A stretch of DNA of 64,000 nucleotides from Amborella trichopoda (Eukaryota > Streptophyta > Magnoliopsida > Amborellales > Amborellaceae), in assembly GCF_000471905.2 (NCBI RefSeq), contig NW_006499436.1:3994243-4058242 (forward strand). Reading direction: 5' to 3'. The notes beneath the pieces are model-generated. The model saw only the letters and a program-made list of their open reading frames with translations. It was not told the DNA's origin and searched no databases. Each line of letters starts with the position of its first letter. The stretch's first letter is position 1. A program made the position numbers and the translations under genes. Shown piece after piece: positions 10,221 through 21,660 of this stretch.

Positions 10221-11430
10221 TTATCCCTCCATCATGTTTTGAATATTGGATTCTCCAATATTATCAAAACTATAATCACTTAAATCTTGTGGACTACGCG
10301 CTTCCCATTCACAATAAGCATTTTCGAATTCTTCTTCAAAAATATCATTTGCTTCCATGATAAATTCAAGTGGCAGGTCTAGCCTTGCAGGCCTTTCACA
10401 AAGGGTCATAATTCTTTTATCTCTCTTACTTGTTTAGCTATAGGACAGTGGCTTGTTAGCAAAGATGTGACAAATAATCTTCTTCTGTCACTAATTTTAC
10501 AAAATGATCTTATGACAGGAAACAAATTTCTTGGCTAAATGAAACAATATTTTTTATCGTATATTTTTTAACATTCAGGCCAAAAATTTCTTCTTTTACA
10601 GAAGTTTCTTTTGCAAGAATGAAATCATTGTTTGTGGTTTCTTTCAAATACCAAATTTCATAAGGTTGATAAAATCTTTCTCTAGATCTCCAACCAATTG
10701 TGCTTATAATATGACCAGTAAGATATTTATTAAATATTCAGGACTTGGAAACTTTATATAACATATTTATTATAAAATTTGGCAAATATCTAATTCGCAT
10801 CCATTCTAGATGCTCAAAGACTAATCTTCCCATAATTCTCCAATCAATTGCATCATAACACTATTTTTCATGATTAATGTATATAATGATGGTTTTAATA
10901 TTATTTCGTGAATCTTTGGACAAATCAGGATAATACTGTTTTAGTAGATCCGGAATTTTGAATGCTTGTTCGGAATCAACAATTTTAGATATTTTTTCTA
11001 AAGGTAAGAGTTCTTGCCTTTTCCTATAAACATATTTTTCTGAATTTTTGGAATACTGGCTCATTAGTTTGATTATCTATGAGATGAGCAATGTTTAAAA
11101 ACAAATTGATTTTATCAAAAGAAAATTCTTCATTCCAGTCCATTTGTTTAAAGGACTTAAATACCTTTTCTTTTAATTTTGAAAATTCTAAACTGTGATT
11201 TGCTATCAAGTATGACAATTTTCCCATATGCTTTCAAAATTTTGATATGTTTTCGAGAATATGGTTTTCCATGCCTCGTTTAGTTCTATCTCATTGGGTA
11301 TTTTAGGATTTTGATAAAAATTGGAAACTTGTTTAGTTTGAACTGGAATAAATTCCTGAATCTGGTTTTGTAATTTTACAATGTCTTCGTAAGATAGGTT
11401 CAAAACTTTTAGATTGAGCAAAGTGAGAAT
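10221..11430 (-). pseudogene. L3 left arm: ORF downstream of RNase H, unknown function
   Basis: Pieces in several frames follow RNase H on the minus strand and align with 16,730-17,943. They include MLNLKVLNLSYEDIVKLQNQ, LIANHSLEFSKLKEKVFKSF, VAHLIDNQTNEP-like text, YVYRKRQELLPLEKI, STIGWRSRERFYQPYE and a C-terminus with ERPARLDLPLEFIMEAND and an acidic stretch. Together they suggest one protein of about 380-400 residues. In cavemo- and solendoviruses this place is held by the inclusion body/transactivator gene, but I do not see a convincing transactivator motif. Broken by at least six stops or frameshifts. Confidence 0.65.
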
Positions 11431-11539
11431 ATATAGGGGTTTCTCTAGTTTTCTCTTTTTGACTGTATCTCAAGTTTAATCCTCTCATTTGTTTAGGGAA
11501 TTCTTCATTTTTCCTCTTGCCTAGGAGTGCCTTCTTACT

Positions 11540-13320
11540 TTGTCCATCTGGCTAGTCTATATTCCTACTGAGAAAATCTGCGAGAACATTATTACTTTCT
11601 TTAATATATTTGACCTGAAAATTATAATGTTGAATTTTATTGGACCATCGATTTTTTTTGAGATCATCTTACCCTTTTTTATTTGTGAGAAAATCTTTTA
11701 TTGCTTTATTATATGTTCTGATAATAAATTCTTCTGGTGCCAAATATATATAAAATCTCTTTATTCCTTTAAGAACTGTCAAAAGTTCTTTTTCATATGT
11801 GATATAATTTTTCTCATTTGGTTTAAATTTTACTGAATTATATCCACATATAAGTTCTTTATTCACCACATCTTTCAAAACTGCGCCCCAATTTTCATTT
11901 GAAGCATCAGTTTCAAAGATAAGTTTATCCTCTTCCCTAGGAAAATAAACAGTTGGTACATTTTCAAGATCAGCTTTAATTTTTCTAACTATTTGTGAGT
12001 CTATAGTATCCAAGTGAATTCCTTATCTTTTTTGAGCTTCTCTAGTAAAGGTTTCTTCTTTTTGGCGAGTTTTAGAATAAAATTTCTTTCGCAGCAAAGA
12101 ATTCCTAAGAAACTTTGCAAATGTTTTTTATCCACAAGTTTGTCAGGAAAATTTTTTATTTTGGCAACAATATGCTTTTTGTAATCCTATACCTTTCAGG
12201 TCTAGATTATTCCTAAAAATTCAATTGTCGTTTTTCCAACTTTAATCTTTTTAGGGCTTAAGATAATTCCATTGTTTAGGAATTTATCGCTTATTATTTT
12301 TAGATGTTTTTTATGATCTCCTAGTGTTTTAGAAATTACCAAAACATCATCAATGTAAACTGCACAAAAATCTTTTAGGTTTGAGAAGATTTTGTCCATC
12401 CATCTTTGAAAAGTTTGAGCATTACACAATCCAAATGGCATAACCCTCCATTGGTAATGACTGTAGGGTGCACTAAAAGCAGTCAATAGCTTTGAGTCTT
12501 CTGTTAACATAATTTGTCAAAAACCTAATTTACAATCAAACTTACCATAATATTTTGAATTCTTTGTTTGATGGATTAATACATCTTTTCTAGGTACAAA
12601 ATATCCGTCAAATTTCAGGTTTTGATTTAGTGTTTGGTAATTTATAACCTTTATTGCTTTCTCTCTTTTTTCTTCATTGTGGTTTCTTATCGTAAAGGCA
12701 GGGCTAGAATGTGGACTTGTAGTTGGTTCTATAAGTCCTTTTTCTAAAAGTTCTTTTATCTGTATAGAAAATTCGTCTATATCTTTTTTAGTATTGATCA
12801 TAGGCTTAACTCTAATAATTCTTTTTGGATCACAATATTTCGGGTTTTTGAACCATAGCTTTAGAGGATTATCACTGAAATTTAGTGAAAGAGTTTTACA
12901 TACCCAATGAGTTTCATTAAGTTATTTTATTTCATTGATTTTTTGGATAAAATCACCATGCTTTTGCGACGAGAATCCTATTTGGCAACGATACTTGTGT
13001 TCTAGAAGTATAGGAATTTATACCTTTTCTTCTTGAGTAAGGACCAATTTGTCATCATAGATTTCTATTAGATAGTGATTTTGATGGAAATTGTTTCCCA
13101 GAATAAAATCACCATGCATGAAAGGAAAACATAAAATTTTTGGAACAAGAAATTTTTTATTTCCTAACAAGACTGAAACATTTTTGGCTTTATACTCTAT
13201 TCCAATTGCGTATATGGAGTATTCATTTTTTCCCATTTATCTAATAGAAGGGCAGTTAGACTAGAGGCACATGTTGTTGCTTCGGTATCTATTGAAATAT
13301 CCAGATGATATGGTTTATAT
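11540..13320 (-). pseudogene. L3 left arm: protease-reverse transcriptase-RNase H, decayed
   Basis: Minus strand, right to left. The protease lies at about 13,320-13,020 with IDTEATTC, where the catalytic DTGA motif has Gly replaced by Glu, and a FILGNNF motif. Reverse transcriptase lies at 12,801-12,202, one frame with an in-frame TGA at 12,517-12,519; it has MPFGLCNA and an intact catalytic YIDD in AVYIDDVLV. RNase H lies at 12,013-11,550 with FETDASN.NWGAVL and NNVLADFLSRN at its end. The fingers-palm text GLCNA and the ADFLSRN terminus separate L3 from L1 (GLKNA, DFLTREF). It is mirrored by 13,382-16,590. Confidence 0.85.
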
Positions 13321-13381
13321 ATTGAAAAATTAAATCACCAAATCAAAGACCGTAGTTATATCTCATTATAAAGGTAAGAAA

Positions 13382-13976
13382 ATGGAAGATATTCTAGAAA
13401 AGCTGCTATGTAAGTCAAGAAAGGACTTGGCTACAAAGACTGTAGCCAAATTCTTAAAAATAATTTTGAATTTGGTCACGAAGAGAAAAACAAAAGAAAT
13501 TTTTCAAAAGAAAAAAAACTCAAATGGAAAAAGTGGAATAAAAGATAAACTTTCAATCGTAAAAACTGCTATGTAGTTAAGAAAAACAACAATTAACCAA
13601 AAAAGGCTTGTCATTGTTATATATGTAATGAAGGACATATTGCTCTTAATTGTCCTTAAAAAGGAAAAAAATCAAGAAATTGATAAAAATCTTTGAAAAA
13701 ATGAACTTTGAGATTTGTTTCAGAGAAGAAATATCTGATAATGAATCAATTATATTTGAAGTAGAAACTGAATATGAAAACAGTGATTCAGATTCAGAAT
13801 TAGTCTTCATGATGAATGAAGAAAATCTAATTGAAGTTTCTAATGATGAAGAACATCAAGTTCTTAAATTTGGGGATGTAATTCATGAAGAATTTACAAT
13901 TGACGAATCTAAATTAGAAAAATTAGAGGTTCTCAAAAGAGAAGAAATATATAAACTATCTAAATTCCAATTCTAG
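13382..13976 (+). pseudogene. L3 right arm: coat protein C-terminus with zinc knuckle
   Basis: A Lys-rich region is followed by ACHCYICNEGHIALNC at about 13,609-13,656. This is the CXCX2C..HX4C pattern of caulimovirid coat proteins, but one residue short between the second Cys pair and the His, so the knuckle is damaged. An acidic region follows (SDNESI..EVETEYENSDSDSE), then a segment ending LSKFQF at 13,976. Its left end marks the centre of the first palindrome. The left arm has no counterpart of this part. Confidence 0.75.
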
Positions 13977-13979
13977 AAT

Positions 13980-14530
13980 GCAAGACACTTTGAGCCCTTT
14001 AGTGGAAATACATCTCTGCTAAAGCCTCAAAAATGGCTCTGTTCAGAAAATGGCTCTCTTGAAATAGCTATTTTTGACAACGCTAAAGTTGCAAGGATGA
14101 TAAAGCAATATCCAAAACTTAGATATATGTATATTGGTGAAATTCTAATTGAAATAACGGCCTTATTTCGACAAGGAATAGATACTCCAATGTTGGTTGT
14201 TGTGTTGGATAAGAGATTTAAAGATCCTATTAAGGCAATAATAGGAAGTCTACAATCTAATTTTGTTACTGAAAAAGTTTGGTTCAAAACAAAACCTAAT
14301 TATTTTATCTCAGTACAAGGTTAAAATATCTAGGATACCGTTAAAATAATCATTCAAACAAAACATGTTAGAATGAAAGAAGATAGTTTTGATCTTGCAA
14401 TTGCACGGAAAGCAATCCATGAATTGACAGGTACTACAAAAACATCTACAAAAGACATAGATAACAGATTTGTAGAAGTGTTTGAACCTCATAATTATGA
14501 TATAGAGATTCAACTAAAATTAATCAATTA
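13980..14530 (+). pseudogene. L3 movement protein (30K superfamily), decayed
   Basis: A frame from about 13,985 to 14,324 reads HFEPFSGNTSLLKP, then CSENGSLEIAIFDNAKVAR, then a 30K-type core with YIGEILIEITALFRQGIDTP and AIIGSLQSNF. After a stop at 14,322-14,324 the homology continues to about 14,530 with TKHVRMKEDSFDLAIARKA. The gene order coat knuckle, movement protein, then protease is that of cavemovirus- and solendovirus-like genomes and differs from L1 and L2, where movement protein comes first. Confidence 0.7.
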
Positions 14531-15150
14531 ACGCGATCTAGAAATCTCAGCAAATTGGTTGCTTGAAAATTTTACTGATAAAACTTCTAAAAAGGAAGTA
14601 CATTTTGTTACTTTACTGATAAAACTTCTAAAAAGAAATAACAAATTTCTTGTTCCAAAAAGTTTATGGTTTCCTTTCATGCACGATGATTTTATTCTAG
14701 GAAACAATTTCCTTCAAAATCACTATCCAATAGAAATCCATGACGACAAATTGGTCCTTACTCAAAAAGGAGAAAATGTATCAATTCTTATACTTCTATT
14801 GCACAAGTATTGTAGAAGTGTTTGAACCTCATAATTATGATATAGAGATTCAACTAAAATTAACCAATTAACGCGATCTAGAAATCTCAACAAATTGGTT
14901 GCTTGAAAATTTTACTGATAAAACTTCTAAAAAGGAAGTACATTTTGTTACTTTACTGATAAAACTTCTAAAAAGAAATAACAAATTTCTTGTTCCAAAA
15001 AGTTTATGGTTTCCTTTCATGCATGGTGATTTTATTCTAGGAAACAATTTCCTTCAAAATTACTATCCAATAGAAATCCATGACGACAAATTGGTCCTTA
15101 CTCAAAAAGGAGAAAATGTATCAATTCTTATACTTCTATTGCACAAGTAT
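14471..15150 (+). repeat. 340-bp tandem duplication within L3
   Basis: Units 14,471-14,810 and 14,811-15,150 both begin TGTAGAAGTGTTTGAACC and end GCACAAGTAT. They differ at only a handful of bases (for example CACGATG versus CATGGTG near 14,685/15,025). It duplicates the end of the movement region and the C-terminal protease segment. Its near identity makes it one of the youngest events in this block. The left arm does not have it. Confidence 0.95.
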
Positions 15151-15177
15151 CGTTGTCAAATAGGATACTCACTGTAA
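14559..15177 (+). pseudogene. L3 right arm: protease C-terminal region (duplicated)
   Basis: Each 340-bp unit encodes the same 80-90 residue stretch: LLENFTDKTSKKEVHFVTL, then NKFLVPKSLWFPFMH and FILGNNFLQN. This matches the left-arm protease at 13,236-13,018. The N-terminal part with the catalytic DTGA motif is missing here, apparently by deletion between the movement and protease regions. Confidence 0.7.
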
Positions 15178-16590
15178 AAGCATGGTGATTTTATCCAAAA
15201 AATCAATAAAATAAAGAACTTAATGAAAATCACTTGGTATATAAAACTCTTGAACCAAATTTTAGTGATAATCCTCTAAAGCTATGGTCTAGAAACCCTA
15301 GATATTGTGATCCAAACATAATTATTAGAGTTAAACCTGTGGTCTATACTGAAAAAGTTATAGACAAATTTTCTAAACAAAGAGAACTTATAAAAAATGA
15401 CTTATAGACCCAACATTAAGTCCATATTCTAGCCCTGCTTTTATGGTAAGAAACCATAATAAAGAAAAAGAGGCAAAACCAGAATGGTTATAAACTTTCA
15501 AAGACTAAATCAAAACCTAGAATTTGACGGATATTTTATAGTTAGAAAAGATGTATTAATCCATCAAACTAAGAATTCAAAATATTATAGTAAGTTTGAT
15601 TGTAAATCAAGCTTTTGGCAAATTATGTTAAAAAAAGAGTCAAAGCCATTGATTGCTTTTAGTGCACCCTACAGTCATTACCAATGGAGGGTTACCTCTT
15701 TTGGATTGTGTAATTCTCCTCAAAATTTTCAAAGTTGGATGGACAAAATCTTTTCAGACTTAAAAGATTTTTGTGTAGTTTACATTGATGATGTTTTGAT
15801 ATTTTCTAAAACACTAGAAGATCATAAAAAACATGTAAAAATAATATGCGATAAATTCCTAGATAATGTAATTATCTTAAGCCCATAAAAAGACTGAAGT
15901 TGAAAAAATAACAATTGAATTTTTATGAATAATCTTAGACCAGAAAGGTATAAGATTACAAGAGCATATTGTTGGCAAAATAAAAATTTTCCTGACCAAC
16001 TTGTGAATAAAAAACATTTGCAAAGTTTTCTAGGAATTCTTTACTACGGAAGAAATTTTATTCAAAATCTCTCTAAAAAGGAGAAACGTTTACTAGAGAA
16101 GCTAAACAAAGATAAAGAATTTACTTGGGCACTAAATAGCGACTCATAAATAGTCAAAAAAATTAAAGCTGATCTTAAAAATGTACCAACTGTTTATTTT
16201 CTTAGGGAAGGGTATAAACTTATCCTTGAAATTGATACTTCAAATGAAATTCAAGCGTAGTTTTGAAGGTTGTGGTGAATAAATAAGAATTTATATGTTG
16301 ATATAATTCCGGCAAATTTAAACCAAATGAGAAAAATTAGCACATATGAAAAAGAATTTCTGGCAATTCTTAGCGGAATAAAGAGATTTCACATATATTT
16401 GGCACCAGAAGAATTCATTATCAGAACAGAAAATACAACGGTAAAAGATTATCTCACAAATAAAAAAAGGGAAGATAATCCCAAAAGAATTCGATGGTCT
16501 AATCAAATTCATCATTATAATTTTCAGGTTGAATATAAAAAAGGAACGAATAATGTTCTTGCAGATTTTCTCAGCAGAAATACAGACTAG
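15178..16590 (+). pseudogene. L3 right arm: reverse transcriptase and RNase H, decayed
   Basis: Reverse transcriptase at 15,484-15,888 in one frame: DVLIHQTKNSKYY, FSAPYSHYQWRV, SFGLCNSPQNFQ and the catalytic VVYIDDVLIFS (YIDD intact). RNase H follows with frameshifts to 16,590: KEFLAILSGIKRFHIYLAPE, IRWSNQIHHYNFQVEY, NNVLADFLSRN. Stops occur at about 15,406, 15,886 and 16,147. It aligns with the left arm at roughly 90 percent by eye. Confidence 0.85.
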
Positions 16591-16729
16591 TCAGATGGAC
16601 AAAAGAAAGAAGACAATCCTAGACATAGAGAAAAATGAGGTATTCCCTAAACAAATGAGAAAATTAACCATGAGATATAACCAAAAAGACAAAACTAGAA
16701 AAACCCCTCTATATTCTCACTAGCTCAAT

Positions 16730-17943
16730 CTCAAAGTTTTGAACCATTATCTTACAAAGATATTGTGAAAATACAGAAACAAATTCAGGAATTTATTCTA
16801 GTTGAAACTAAACAAGTTTCTAGTTTTTATCGATACCCTAAATTATCAAATGAGATTTATGAAGAACAAGGTATGAAAAAACGATGTTCTCAAAACAGAT
16901 CAAAATTTTGAAAACATAAGGGAAAATTGTCAAATCTGATAGCAAATCAGAGTTTAGAATTTTCAAAATTAAAAGAAAAGGTTTTTGAGTCTTTTAAACA
17001 AATGGGCGAGAATGAAGAATTTTCTTTTGATAAAATCAATTCGTTTTTAGAAGTTGCTCATCTCATAGATAATCAAACTAATGAGCCAATATTTGAAAAA
17101 ATCAAAAGAATATATGTTTATACGAAAAGGCAAGAACTGTCTTACCATTTGAAGTCTTTGAAAGAATATCTAAAATTGTTGATTCTGAACAAACTTTCAA
17201 AATTCTGGATCTACTAACATAGTATTATCCTGGTTTGTTAAAATATTTCTGAAATAATATTAAAACCATCATATATTCATTAAACATGAAGAATGGTGTT
17301 ATGATGCAATTGATTGGAGAATTAAGGGAAGATTAATCTTTGAGCATGTAGAATGGGTGCGAATTAGACATTTCCCAAATTTTATTAAAAAGTATGTTAT
17401 ATAAAGTTCTCAAGTCTTGGAAATCCAATAAATATTTTACTTTTCATATTATAAGCACAATTGGTTGGAGATCTAGAGAAAGATTTTATCGACCTTATCA
17501 AATTCGATATTTGATAGAAACTACAAACATTGTTTTCACGCTTGTTGATGAAACTTCTGTAAAAGAAAAAGAAATTTTTGTCCTAAATGTTAAAACATAT
17601 GCTATAAAAAATATTGTCTCATTTAGCCAAGAAATTTGTTCCCTGGCATATGATCATTCTTTCAAAATTAGTGGTGGAAAACGATTATTTATCACACATT
17701 TGCCAAAAGCCACTGACCTACAGCTAAACAAGTAAGAGAAACAGAAGAATTTATGACTTTATGTGAAAGGCCTGCAAGGCTAGACTTGCCACTAGAATTT
17801 ATCATGGAAGCAAATGCTATTTTTGAAGAAGAATTCAAAAATTCTTATCGTGAATAGGAAGCGCGTGGTCCACAAGATGATTTAAGTGATTATAGTTTTG
17901 ATAGTATTGGAGAATCCAATATTCAAAACATGATGGAAGGATA
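16730..17943 (+). pseudogene. L3 right arm: ORF downstream of RNase H, unknown function
   Basis: Counterpart of 10,221-11,430. Readable pieces are LIANQSLEFSKLKEKVFESF, INSFLEVAHLIDNQTNEP, STIGWRSRERFYRPYQ, VKTYAIKNIVSFSQEICS and a C-terminus ERPARLDLPLEFIMEAN followed by DLSDYSFDSIGESN. At least five stops or shifts interrupt it. The N-terminal part has several heptad-like Leu/Lys stretches. No domain is recognised. Confidence 0.65.
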
Positions 17944-18289
17944 GAAGCGTAGTGGGACCATGCCACTAAAACTTACTAGACAAGTAAGGATATTGGACGG
18001 ATCAAATGCAGTTTTTTTCAGCGCACGTGTCCATACAAAAGATGACTGTACAATCTACTTTTACAGCGTTGTCGACAGTATGAAAAGAATGAAACTTTTC
18101 ACTGTTGAAACAACTTTTAACTATTCCACGGTATAAAATAATCTGCTTTTACTATTAAAGATAAGAAAGCATCCAACTTTCTACTGTGCAAAATTAAATG
18201 AGTTTGGATCCAAAGCCTCAGAAAGACTAAAAGGAACTAAACAGGCCCTCAAAAGGATCGAGTTTTAGAAAGAGTCTTCCATCTTCTCT

Positions 18290-20141
18290 ACTTCTCCTCC
18301 TTTCTCATCTTCATTACTGTAATTTCATAGTACTATTGTGTGAAGTGTACTATTGTGTGAAGTATACTTTAATGATATGGGTTTTGTTTTTTCTTCTTCT
18401 TTGAGGACTAATAGCTTGTTTGCTTTCTGGAGATCTTAAAGGTATGATGATATTTTTTAAGTAATTGGTCATGAACATTTTGAATTCTTTTTTTTAATTT
18501 TAAAATGATTTGTGGTTTGTGATTTTTGGATTTCAAAGATTTTCACTAAGGCTTTGTTTTGGACATGGGCATTTTCATATTGCCAATTTAAAGCCGCTTC
18601 TGCAGCTGAGGGTTGGTTTTAGCCTTGGGCATGGACATTTGGGTTTTTTTTTATTTTCCAAGTATGACAATAAACTCCAGCTGGATTTTCAAAGGTTTTT
18701 AAAGGAGGGAATTGCTCATAGTAGTAGTAGTTTGGAGAGGAGGGGGTCAAACATAGAACATTCTACAGGCTGAGCTTCAAATTTTTGTTGGGGCTCTATA
18801 ATTTTTAGAGCCTTTTGATAGTATGGTGATGATGGTCCTGGTGGTTGATAGGGTGTGGGGCGTTCTTCTAGAGTGGGGTTTGGTTGAACTGGATTGGGCT
18901 TTCCATATTCTCCTAAAAATTCATTCCTTCCTGTTGGTTCATCGAGGGTTCCTACCATGGAATCTTTATTTTCATATCTTTCTCTATGTTTTAGTTCAGA
19001 AAATTTCTTTTTATTTGATCTTTTTGGTTTGTTCATATCTTCATCCATTAGATCAAACTGGTCATGAATACACCCAGCACTATTACAGAAGGGGTTAAAT
19101 GCTTTGCATCTTTCTTTGGTCTTTCCTTCATGGATGCGTGCTCCATCATTTTTGGAGGCTATGATTGGAGTTATTATCATTTGTGTTGGGAATATTGATT
19201 GTGTAGGGTTATTGGAAGATTGGTTGAAAATCTGATTTCTACAATTCTATCGTCCATTGCAACATATACAGGGTTTGTTGCTTGGATATGTTTTTTAACT
19301 GGTTATCTTAATTTTTTATAACAAGTGATCCCTTTGTTTGGAAGTAGTTTTAATAGTTCTTCCCTAGTAATTTGATTGGGTATATGAGTGTGGCAAGGAG
19401 CTTTGGTTTCACTTACATTGATGAACACAGCTTTATCTGGATTAAGCTCCATTGGTACTGGTAGTTGTAGGGCATGGTTTTGGATTCTATAAGCCATTTG
19501 GTAAAGGGTTGTAATGTGTGAATCTGAAATCATTGGGGTACCAGTTATTTGTATTTGGACTTTTAAACTTTCCGCATATTTGAATCTACAAGGGTCATTG
19601 TGGAATTTGGGAAAAGAGTTTATGAATATTGTTCCACAATTTAAGGTGGTCGAAATAGTAGCAATGCAAGCATGCTCATGTTTCAAGAACCTTGTCTCTG
19701 ATAAAGATATTCTGGATTAGACTGGAAGGTCATCTCTTCCCTGAAATGTTAATGCAAGTCTTATTGCTCCAAATGGATATGTGAATATTTTTCATTCTTA
19801 AGGTTTGGAAGATGTTCTGGCAATGTCAAGGTAAAGAGTTGTTCTTCACCTGTAACAGGTATAGGATACTGGTAAAAAGCAGAGGTTTGGAGGAATTGTT
19901 TTATGGACTCTGGTGCTTTTCTTTTAAATAACGTTCGTATGGTTTTGTTGATTGATCATGAAGTTCCTTTAAATAAATGATAGGGGTTTAAGAGGTGTAA
20001 TTCTCGGAGAGTGTTGGTTGAGGCTTCAAGGATATAATCTATTTGGTATAAGCTTTCTAATTCTAAAACAGAACTGGATCTAACTAATGAGCAAGAAGAC
20101 CTTAAGGATTCAGACGTATTGGACAGTCTTCTAGTACTCAT
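18290..20141 (-). pseudogene. L2 right arm: movement protein and spacer, decayed
   Basis: Minus-strand mirror of 8,018-9,848. Start codon at 20,141 (MSTRRLSNT). The 30K movement core is best preserved at 19,686-19,303: ATISTTLNCGTIFINSFPKF, then VQIQITGTPMISDSHITTLY, and a following segment to CYKKLR and a TAA. That TAA is at the same codon as in the left arm. The Pro-rich linker (RPTPYQPPGPSSPYY) and the coiled-coil tail ending STMKLQ are present at 18,900-18,310. Identity with the left arm is about 92 percent by eye. Confidence 0.8.
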
Positions 20142-20201
20142 TGTTATCTTAAGCCTTTCAGATACCCGACGCACTTACTCTCGGCTTATGGAAGACTTAC
20201 T

Positions 20202-20215
20202 TGGCTTTGATACCA
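20202..20215 (-). promoter_or_regulatory. L2 Met-tRNA primer binding site (right arm)
   Basis: On the minus strand this reads TGGTATCAAAGCCA, matching the initiator Met-tRNA complement except for one base. It stands 61 bases before the L2 start codon at 20,141, as in the left arm. Confidence 0.65.
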
Positions 20216-20443
20216 ATAAAGGCGTAGATACTACTAAACCAATAAGATATTCTTGTGTTTTGTATGGTTAATATTTTCTTGCTTTCTCACTTTGATATTT
20301 CATCTCACTCTCTGTGTTTTCTTGTTGATTGCCCTTACATGTCCTTATGCTCTGAGATCGCCATTCTATGGATCTTTCACATCAAAAGGTTAGGGTTTCA
20401 TTCGCCTTAAAGTTACCCAACTTTACAGTTTGTTTTAAAATTG

Positions 20444-20566
20444 TTTAAGTCTAGGGTCTAGGGTCGCTTTATTGTTTTAAAATTGTTTAGGTTTAGGGTT
20501 TAGGGTTTAGGGTCGCTCTATTGTTTTAACATTGTTTAGGTTTAGGGTTTAGGGTCGCTTTAAAAC
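20444..20566. repeat. Interstitial telomere-type repeats (TTTAGGG), right arm
   Basis: Three units of about 45-50 bp carrying GTTTAGGGTTTAGGGTCGCT and a T(A/T)TTGTTTTAAAATTG spacer, mirrored from 7,621-7,720. The extra unit in this arm shows that the tandem repeat has changed since the arms separated. Confidence 0.85.
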
Positions 20567-20599
20567 TCCAGTTAATCCAGTAGGAGTCACTAACTTCAT

Positions 20600-21660
20600 G
20601 GCTTATATTCATACCTCTTAGGTAACTCCCAGCATTTTGGCTCCCAAACAAAAGAAGAATATCATAGAGCAAAATGTTGCTCCTTCACCAAGAAAGACCT
20701 TGAAAGGCATATTGAGCAAATGTCCCAATACCCTAGGAGGACATGATGTGAACCTCAAGTAGACATACCTTCCCAAAACCTTTAGGACATGAACTTTCAA
20801 AGATCTTGGCAACAAAAAACATTTTGCCTTCAAGCATCAACCCTTGGAGAATTATTCCAAAATGCTTTTCTAGCCCTAAAGAATAATCTATGTAATCAAA
20901 AGAAATTCCTTGAGCAGATTGAAAAAACAAGCAAGCTCTTAGAGCCCATGCCTGTGCTCGAAAGGATTTGCAGATTAAGTGCAAAGATGAGTGTCAGTGC
21001 TCATGCACCACAAATAAGAAATCCCACTTCAAAAGGGAAAAGAAACCAGGGAAACACAAATGGAAATTCCTCATAAAAAAGCAAAGAAAATGACCAATGA
21101 CAGGTGTTTCATCTGTAAGAAAGGGTTACGCCAAATTTGTCCCAGAAAACTGAAAAGAAACAAGGTTCTTCACCAAGTTTTTAAATATATGTCCAATTCA
21201 AATGCAGACCTCAAGGCAATTTTTTTATTAGATGATGAGACCTGCTCAAACTCTCTCCTTGCAATTGGATACTCATCTGACCCAAACTCAGAACCTGAGT
21301 TTGAAGAATTGTTATCTTTAGAACCCCTTCCAAATCCCAACCCAGAAATCAAAATCGCCACAAAAAATACTAAATGCAATTTATCCAAAGTCCAAATCTT
21401 GCTAGAGAAATATTCCAAGCCAATCTCAGCCATAGCCTTTTTCGATATTGGAGCAGCAGTGTCAATCTTAAATCATGACCTTCTACCCCCGACCCATTTG
21501 AATCCTTATGACCAAACCTTCAGAGCCGCAAATGGTGAAAATTTCATGATTAACAAAATCAGTAAACCAATCACCATGATATGTATGACCAACCCCTTAA
21601 AATTGTCATAAAAAAATGCCGCAAGATTGTAGTGGTATATTAAAAAATTGGATCATAGCT
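20600..21660 (+). pseudogene. L2 right arm: coat protein and protease, decayed
   Basis: Mirror of the left-arm block. Contains MLLLHQER-frame remnants of the coat domain, LGELFQNAFLALKNNLCNQK, a Cys/Lys-rich stretch (CQCSCTTNKK-like), and a zinc knuckle beginning CFICKKG with the His and following spacing lost. An acidic region with LDDETCSNS follows, and then the protease with FFDIGAAVSIL at about 21,440-21,470. The catalytic Thr of DTG is Ile here. The downstream FRAANGENFMINKISKPIT text is retained. The best single frame is 21,060-21,611. Confidence 0.8.
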
